9,471 bases of DNA from an uncultured Erysipelotrichaceae bacterium (lineage in GTDB: Bacteria > Bacillota_I > Bacilli_A > RF39 > UBA660): contig CACZQD010000049.1 of assembly GCA_902783215.1 (NCBI GenBank), forward strand, positions 1 to 9,471, written 5' to 3'. The notes below the pieces were generated by a model. It was not told the origin of the DNA and made no database searches. It saw nothing but the letters and a program-made list of their open reading frames with translations. Both the position numbers and the translations under genes were made by a program. This document shows positions 7,070 to 9,471 of the stretch, piece after piece (the first letter of the stretch is position 1; every line of letters begins with the position of its first letter).

Positions 7070-7177
7070 TCAGCAGAACCGAATAGCAATTATACTAATT
7101 AATATAACAATTGCATAACTAACTATATTTGCAGGCGACAATTCTAATTTGTAGTTAGTAGCTAAAAACAATCCCAT
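7070..7177 (-). CDS. 35-residue single-span membrane peptide upstream of sigG
   Basis: ATG 7177 to TGA 7070 encodes 35 residues: MGLFLATNYKLELSP, then ANIVSYAIVILISIIAIRFC. A strong AAAGGAG (7192-7186) sits eight bases before the ATG, the best evidence that it is translated. Residues about 16-32 form one uninterrupted hydrophobic helix ending in Arg-Phe-Cys, so it is probably an inner-membrane or forespore-membrane microprotein. It ends 68 bases before sigG on the same strand, with no other gene between and only the sigG hairpin separating them, so the two are probably co-transcribed. I recognise no family; it does not match the known small sporulation membrane peptides that I can recall. It could be a forespore factor or an upstream leader gene tuning sigG. 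Confidence 0.62.
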   Translation of the reverse strand: MGLFLATNYKLELSPANIVSYAIVILISIIAIRFC

Positions 7178-7322
7178 AAAGCACACTCCTTTCTTTATTA
7201 TTTACTTTTTTATATCAAATATTTTTATAAAAATCTAATTAAATTTCAAATAATTAATAATAAAGAAATAGTTAGTATTGATAAATATTAAAAAATAATA
7301 TATTATGTAATTGGTGATTTAT
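7178..7322. other. Divergent intergenic region before the small membrane peptide and the methyltransferase
   Basis: Very AT-rich spacer holding the ribosome site of the small peptide on the left and the methyltransferase promoter on the right. I looked on the minus strand for sigma-F or sigma-G type promoters (-10 like CATAnTA with a GnATA -35) that would drive sigG. CATAATA occurs near 7308-7302 but without a suitably spaced -35. The palindrome ATTTTTATAAAAAT lies near 7221-7234. No promoter for the peptide-sigG unit can be called with confidence. Confidence 0.4.
7278..7306 (+). promoter_or_regulatory. Sigma-A promoter of the methyltransferase gene
   Basis: TTGATA (7278-7283), a 17-base spacer, TATTAT (7301-7306). 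The start point would be near 7313, leaving a very short leader of about 10 bases before ATG 7323, with the GGTGA site at its very start. Confidence 0.5.
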
Positions 7323-8111
7323 ATGAACGAAGAAAATTTAATTAAATATTATAATAAATTCAATGAAGATAAAAGACTATCAAGGCGTCATGGAATAGTT
7401 GAATATAAAACAACCATGAAATATATTAATAAATATTTAAATAAAATAAATAATCCAAAAATTATTGATATCGGTGCGGGAACTGGTAAATATAGTATTG
7501 AATTAGCTAATAAAGGATATGATGTTACAGCTGTGGAACTGGTAAAACACAATTTGAAAGTGATTGAACAAAAATCTAATAAAGTTAAAACTCATTTAGG
7601 CAATGCTAAAAATTTAAATAAATTTAATGATAATCTTTTTGATCTTACTCTTCTTTTTGGACCTTTATACCATTTAATAAGTAAAGAAGAACAAATACAA
7701 GCTTTAAAAGAGGCAAAAAGAATCACGAAAAATGACGGGATTATAATGGTTGTATATTGCATGAATGATTTTGCAATTATTCGTCATGGCTTTATGGATC
7801 AAAATATTATTGATGCAAAAAAACATAACTTAATAGATAGTAATTATCATATAATTCCAAGTAATGATGATTTATATAAGCAAGTTAGAATTGAAGATAT
7901 TAATAAATTAAATAAAATAGTTAATCTAAAAAGATTAGAAATAATATCACAAGATGGTCCAACAGATTATATTAGACCATATATTAATAAACTATCAGAT
8001 GAAGAATTTGATATGTATTTAGATTATCATTTAAAAACTTGTGCGAGACAAGATATGATTGGTGCATCTGCCCACGTATTAGATATACTAAAAAAAGAAG
8101 ATATTAATTAA
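7323..8111 (+). CDS. Class I SAM-dependent methyltransferase, substrate unknown
   Basis: I chose ATG 7323 (262 residues) because GGTGA (7313-7317) lies five bases upstream, while the earlier in-frame TTG and GTG overlap that site. The Rossmann-fold SAM site is clear: IIDIGAGTGKYSIELA (47-62) is motif I, the acidic residue of VTAVE (68-72) should bind the ribose hydroxyls, DLTLLFGPLYHL (107-118) covers motif IV, and EAKRITKNDGIIMVV (130-144) is the strand 5 region with the usual post-motif turn. The opening YYNKFNEDKRLSRRHGIVEY (9-28) is an N-terminal cap common to a broad group of small-molecule methyltransferases in Firmicutes. The C-terminal 100 residues, likely the substrate lid, are not diagnostic. 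No membrane segment. It is monocistronic and diverges from the sigG group. The fold is certain; no substrate can be named. Confidence 0.88.
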   Translation: MNEENLIKYYNKFNEDKRLSRRHGIVEYKTTMKYINKYLNKINNPKIIDIGAGTGKYSIELANKGYDVTAVELVKHNLKVIEQKSNKVKTHLGNAKNLNKFNDNLFDLTLLFGPLYHLISKEEQIQALKEAKRITKNDGIIMVVYCMNDFAIIRHGFMDQNIIDAKKHNLIDSNYHIIPSNDDLYKQVRIEDINKLNKIVNLKRLEIISQDGPTDYIRPYINKLSDEEFDMYLDYHLKTCARQDMIGASAHVLDILKKEDIN

Positions 8112-8120
8112 TCTTCTTTT
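8093..8120. terminator. Bidirectional terminator spanning both convergent stop codons
   Basis: AAAAGAAGAT (8093-8102), loop ATTAATTA (8103-8110), ATCTTCTTTT (8111-8120): a perfect 10-bp stem. The plus strand continues TTTTATAT and the minus strand continues with T7 (8096-8090 side), so it can serve both the methyltransferase and the coiled-coil gene. The two TAA codons (8109-8111 plus, 8110-8108 minus) sit in or at the edge of the loop. Confidence 0.8.
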
Positions 8121-8275
8121 ATATAATTATCTATTAATTCATCAGTAAGACTTTTTTTAGCGTTTTTTCTAGCACTTAAATGTTTAATTTCTTGTTCTAA
8201 TGACTTTAAACTTTCTTCTAATTCTTCTATCTCTTGGTTTAAATCATTTAAATATTTTATACTATTTTCTACCAT
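8108..8275 (-). CDS. 55-residue coiled-coil protein
   Basis: I chose ATG 8275 (MVENSIKYLNDLNQEIEELE...), because GAGGAG lies seven bases upstream inside the preceding gene; the longer frame up to 8317 has no such site and lies within the upstream coding region. The gene overlaps the last 14 bases of the alpha-CTD-like gene in another frame, a typical coupled arrangement. Residues about 5-38 show heptad spacing of Leu and Ile (LNDLNQEIEELEESLKSLEQ), predicting a parallel or antiparallel coiled coil; the end is basic then acidic (RKNAKKSLTDELIDNYIKED). The partner upstream also ends in a coiled coil, so the two may bind each other. It superficially resembles small subunits such as XseB, but lacks that family's sequence. 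Function unknown. Confidence 0.72.
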   Translation of the reverse strand: MVENSIKYLNDLNQEIEELEESLKSLEQEIKHLSARKNAKKSLTDELIDNYIKED

Positions 8276-9227
8276 TACTTTTCTCCTCAACAAAATTATT
8301 TGAATTAATAGTATCAACTACATCTTTTAATTTTTGATCAACAATAGCTTCTTCTTTTAATAACTTAATTTTCTCTTTTTTTAATTGATTTATACGTTTT
8401 AGTAATGATTCTTTATATTTTATTTTCTCTTTAATTTTAGTATTAATGTTATCTAACTGTTTAATAACTGTTTTATTGGTATTATCAATATCTTCGCTTG
8501 ATAATAAATCATCTAATTTAATATTATTTTTAAGAACAGCTTCCAATAATAGACCACGTTTTTGGGTAGTCATACCAGGTAAATAATAAGCGCCAATTCC
8601 AATATTTAACAAATCTTCTTTTGTATAAATTTCATTTTGAAAAAATACTTCTATTAACGATGAATCTATTTTATAATCCTGATCAATAGTTTTAATACCA
8701 TCTCTATTAAGTTTAGTCTTTATTTCATAAACTGAATCTTGTTCATTTTTAATTTTATAACCTAAATTATGAATAAATTGTTTTAATTCTTTTAATGATT
8801 TTTCTCCTAAACCTTTAATATCTAATAAATCATTATAATCAGAGGTAATAATATCACCTAAAAAGAAATAATTACCATTTGCAAGTAATCTACGCGTTAT
8901 TGTTTTTGATAATGATAAAGAAATAATTGGCATTAGTGCGATATCTAAATTAAGTTCTGAATCTTTATATTTTTTCAAATCATCGTATAAAAGAATATGT
9001 TCTTTATAAAGTAAATCTCTACGTAACTCATTATAATTATCAATCGTTTTCTTTAAAGTATTTGTATTCGTCATTATTAGTTCTATTAATGTATTAATAT
9101 GGAGTTTATAAATTAATGCATGTTTAGTTTTAAACGCAATATTTAGTTGATCAATTCTTCTATTCTTCTCTTCTTGACTTAATTCATCATTATATAAAAT
9201 AATCTCATTCATATCTAAATTATCCAT
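8262..9227 (-). CDS. Protein with RNA polymerase alpha-CTD-like HhH domain and C-terminal coiled coil
   Basis: I chose ATG 9227 (321 residues), five bases after AGGTGA; the frame's earlier GTG at 9236 lies in that site. Residues about 1-95 are helical and charged. Residues about 98-160 resemble the alpha subunit C-terminal domain of RNA polymerase: a LSLSKTITRRLLANG helix, then LGDIITSDYNDLLDIKGLG and GEKSLKELKQFIHNLGYKI, in which the IKGLGEKSLKEL stretch is the helix-hairpin-helix that contacts DNA in RpoA. Residues about 188-232 (IEVFFQNEIYTKEDLLNIGI, then KRGLLLEAVL) look like a second, degenerate copy. Residues 255-307 are a long Lys/Glu-rich coiled coil. There is no alpha N-terminal assembly domain, so this is not RpoA. 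DNA binding or a transcription-related role is inferred from the domain alone. It is first of a two-gene unit with the 55-residue coiled-coil gene, whose start it overlaps. Confidence 0.8.
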   Translation of the reverse strand: MDNLDMNEIILYNDELSQEEKNRRIDQLNIAFKTKHALIYKLHINTLIELIMTNTNTLKKTIDNYNELRRDLLYKEHILLYDDLKKYKDSELNLDIALMPIISLSLSKTITRRLLANGNYFFLGDIITSDYNDLLDIKGLGEKSLKELKQFIHNLGYKIKNEQDSVYEIKTKLNRDGIKTIDQDYKIDSSLIEVFFQNEIYTKEDLLNIGIGAYYLPGMTTQKRGLLLEAVLKNNIKLDDLLSSEDIDNTNKTVIKQLDNINTKIKEKIKYKESLLKRINQLKKEKIKLLKEEAIVDQKLKDVVDTINSNNFVEEKSNGRK

Positions 9228-9248
9228 CGTAATCACCTATCTTTAAAC

Positions 9249-9277
9249 ATTATATCATATTTTTTAGAATAAGTCTT
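9249..9277 (-). promoter_or_regulatory. Extended -10 promoter of the alpha-CTD-like gene
   Basis: The minus strand has TGATATAAT, a perfect TATAAT (9254-9249) with TG one base upstream, and a weak -35 AAGACT (9277-9272) 17 bases before it. The start point would be near 9241, a leader of about 14 bases. The weak -35 shares two bases with the -35 of the divergent tRNA promoter. Confidence 0.6.
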
Positions 9278-9304
9278 GACATAATCATAAAATTGTAATA
9301 AAAT
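9276..9304 (+). promoter_or_regulatory. Sigma-A promoter of tRNA-Trp
   Basis: Consensus TTGACA (9276-9281), 17-base spacer, TAAAAT (9299-9304); the start point is predicted about five bases before the mature tRNA 5' end. Confidence 0.85.
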
Positions 9305-9315
9305 TATATTGATTT

Positions 9316-9389
9316 AGGGGTATAGTTCAATGGTAGAATAACGGTCTCCAAAACCGCTGATGTGGGTTCAACTCCTGCTACCCCTGCCA
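9316..9389 (+). tRNA. tRNA-Trp (anticodon CCA)
   Basis: A complete 74-base cloverleaf with encoded CCA (9387-9389) and discriminator G. The acceptor stem AGGGGTA (9316-9322) pairs with TACCCCT (9379-9385). The D stem is GTTC/GAAT, the anticodon loop CTCCAAA (9346-9352) carries CCA, and the T stem GTGGG/CCTGC (two G-U pairs) closes the loop TTCAACT. The first anticodon-stem pair is an A-C mismatch (9341/9357), a small oddity. It reads TGG and agrees with standard code use in the window. It is transcribed alone, with promoter and terminator flanking it. Confidence 0.96.
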
Positions 9390-9401
9390 TTTAAAAATAA
9401 T

Positions 9402-9429
9402 GATTTATCTTTAACGATAAATCTTTTTT
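9402..9429 (+). terminator. Intrinsic terminator after tRNA-Trp
   Basis: GATTTATC (9402-9409), loop TTTAAC, GATAAATC (9416-9423): a perfect 8-bp stem followed by T6 (9424-9429). The remaining bases to the window end (9430-9471) hold nothing I can identify. Confidence 0.88.
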
Positions 9430-9471
9430 ATGAGATAATTTATTCAAACAAAAAATATAAGTTCTAAATAA

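Noticed and set aside
7070..7177. UGA read as tryptophan, extending the small peptide
   Set aside because: All larger genes use TGG for Trp and contain no in-frame TGA, and the tRNA-Trp anticodon is CCA, so TGA is a stop.
7302..7308. CATAATA as a sigma-G type -10 for the peptide-sigG unit
   Set aside because: No GnATA-type -35 at the right distance; the nearest candidate is about 14 bases away and lies in the methyltransferase start region.
8108..8275. Exonuclease VII small subunit (XseB)
   Set aside because: Size and coiled-coil character are similar, but the family's conserved N-terminal pattern is missing and no xseA is adjacent.
8262..9227. RNA polymerase alpha subunit (RpoA)
   Set aside because: Only the C-terminal-domain-like motif is present; the N-terminal dimerisation domain and ribosomal protein neighbours are absent.
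1..9471. CRISPR arrays, insertion sequences, integrase or phage genes, defence systems
   Set aside because: No direct repeats with regular spacers, no transposase or recombinase motifs and no flanking terminal repeats were seen; gene content looks chromosomal.

Overview
The window is strongly AT-rich. It uses the standard code: TGG encodes Trp, the only TGA in a called gene is a stop, and the Trp tRNA has anticodon CCA with an encoded CCA end. Ribosome binding sites are good (AGGAGG/AGGTGG types) and sigma-A-like promoters and short hairpin plus T-run terminators are frequent. A clear sporulation sigma factor gene, sigG, points to a low-GC, spore-forming (or spore-former-derived) member of the Bacillota (Firmicutes). 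I cannot place it to genus.

Layout from left to right. (1) 1-1061, minus strand: the N-terminal 353 codons of an unrecognised protein that runs off the left edge, with a candidate promoter and long leader at about 1062-1231. (2) 1259-5452, minus strand: a tight three-gene operon with its own promoter and terminator. It encodes an alanine-racemase-fold PLP enzyme, an ATP-grasp ligase resembling D-aspartate ligase, and a glutamine-dependent asparagine synthetase. The first two genes overlap by one base (TAATG) and the next two are one base apart. Read together they fit a peptidoglycan cross-bridge pathway: make a D-amino acid, attach it to the precursor, then amidate it to D-Asn. (3) 5559-7177, minus strand: a 35-residue single-span membrane peptide, then sigG, then a membrane-anchored protein with an extracytoplasmic beta-rich domain. 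The sigG ribosome binding site lies inside a 19-bp RNA hairpin that ends next to its ATG. (4) 7323-8111, plus strand: a class I SAM-dependent methyltransferase, diverging from the sigG group. (5) 8108-9227, minus strand: a two-gene unit of a protein with an RNA-polymerase-alpha-CTD-like helix-hairpin-helix domain plus a coiled coil, and a 55-residue coiled-coil protein. It converges on the methyltransferase so closely that both stop codons lie in the loop of one bidirectional terminator. (6) 9276-9429, plus strand: a monocistronic tRNA-Trp with promoter and terminator.

The strongest points for follow-up are the predicted D-Asp/D-Asn cross-bridge operon, with an alanine-racemase-type enzyme where other bacteria use a cofactor-independent aspartate racemase; the sigG translation-occluding hairpin and the membrane microprotein before it; and the non-polymerase alpha-CTD-like protein. 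Family assignments come from motif recognition in the translated sequence, without database searches.
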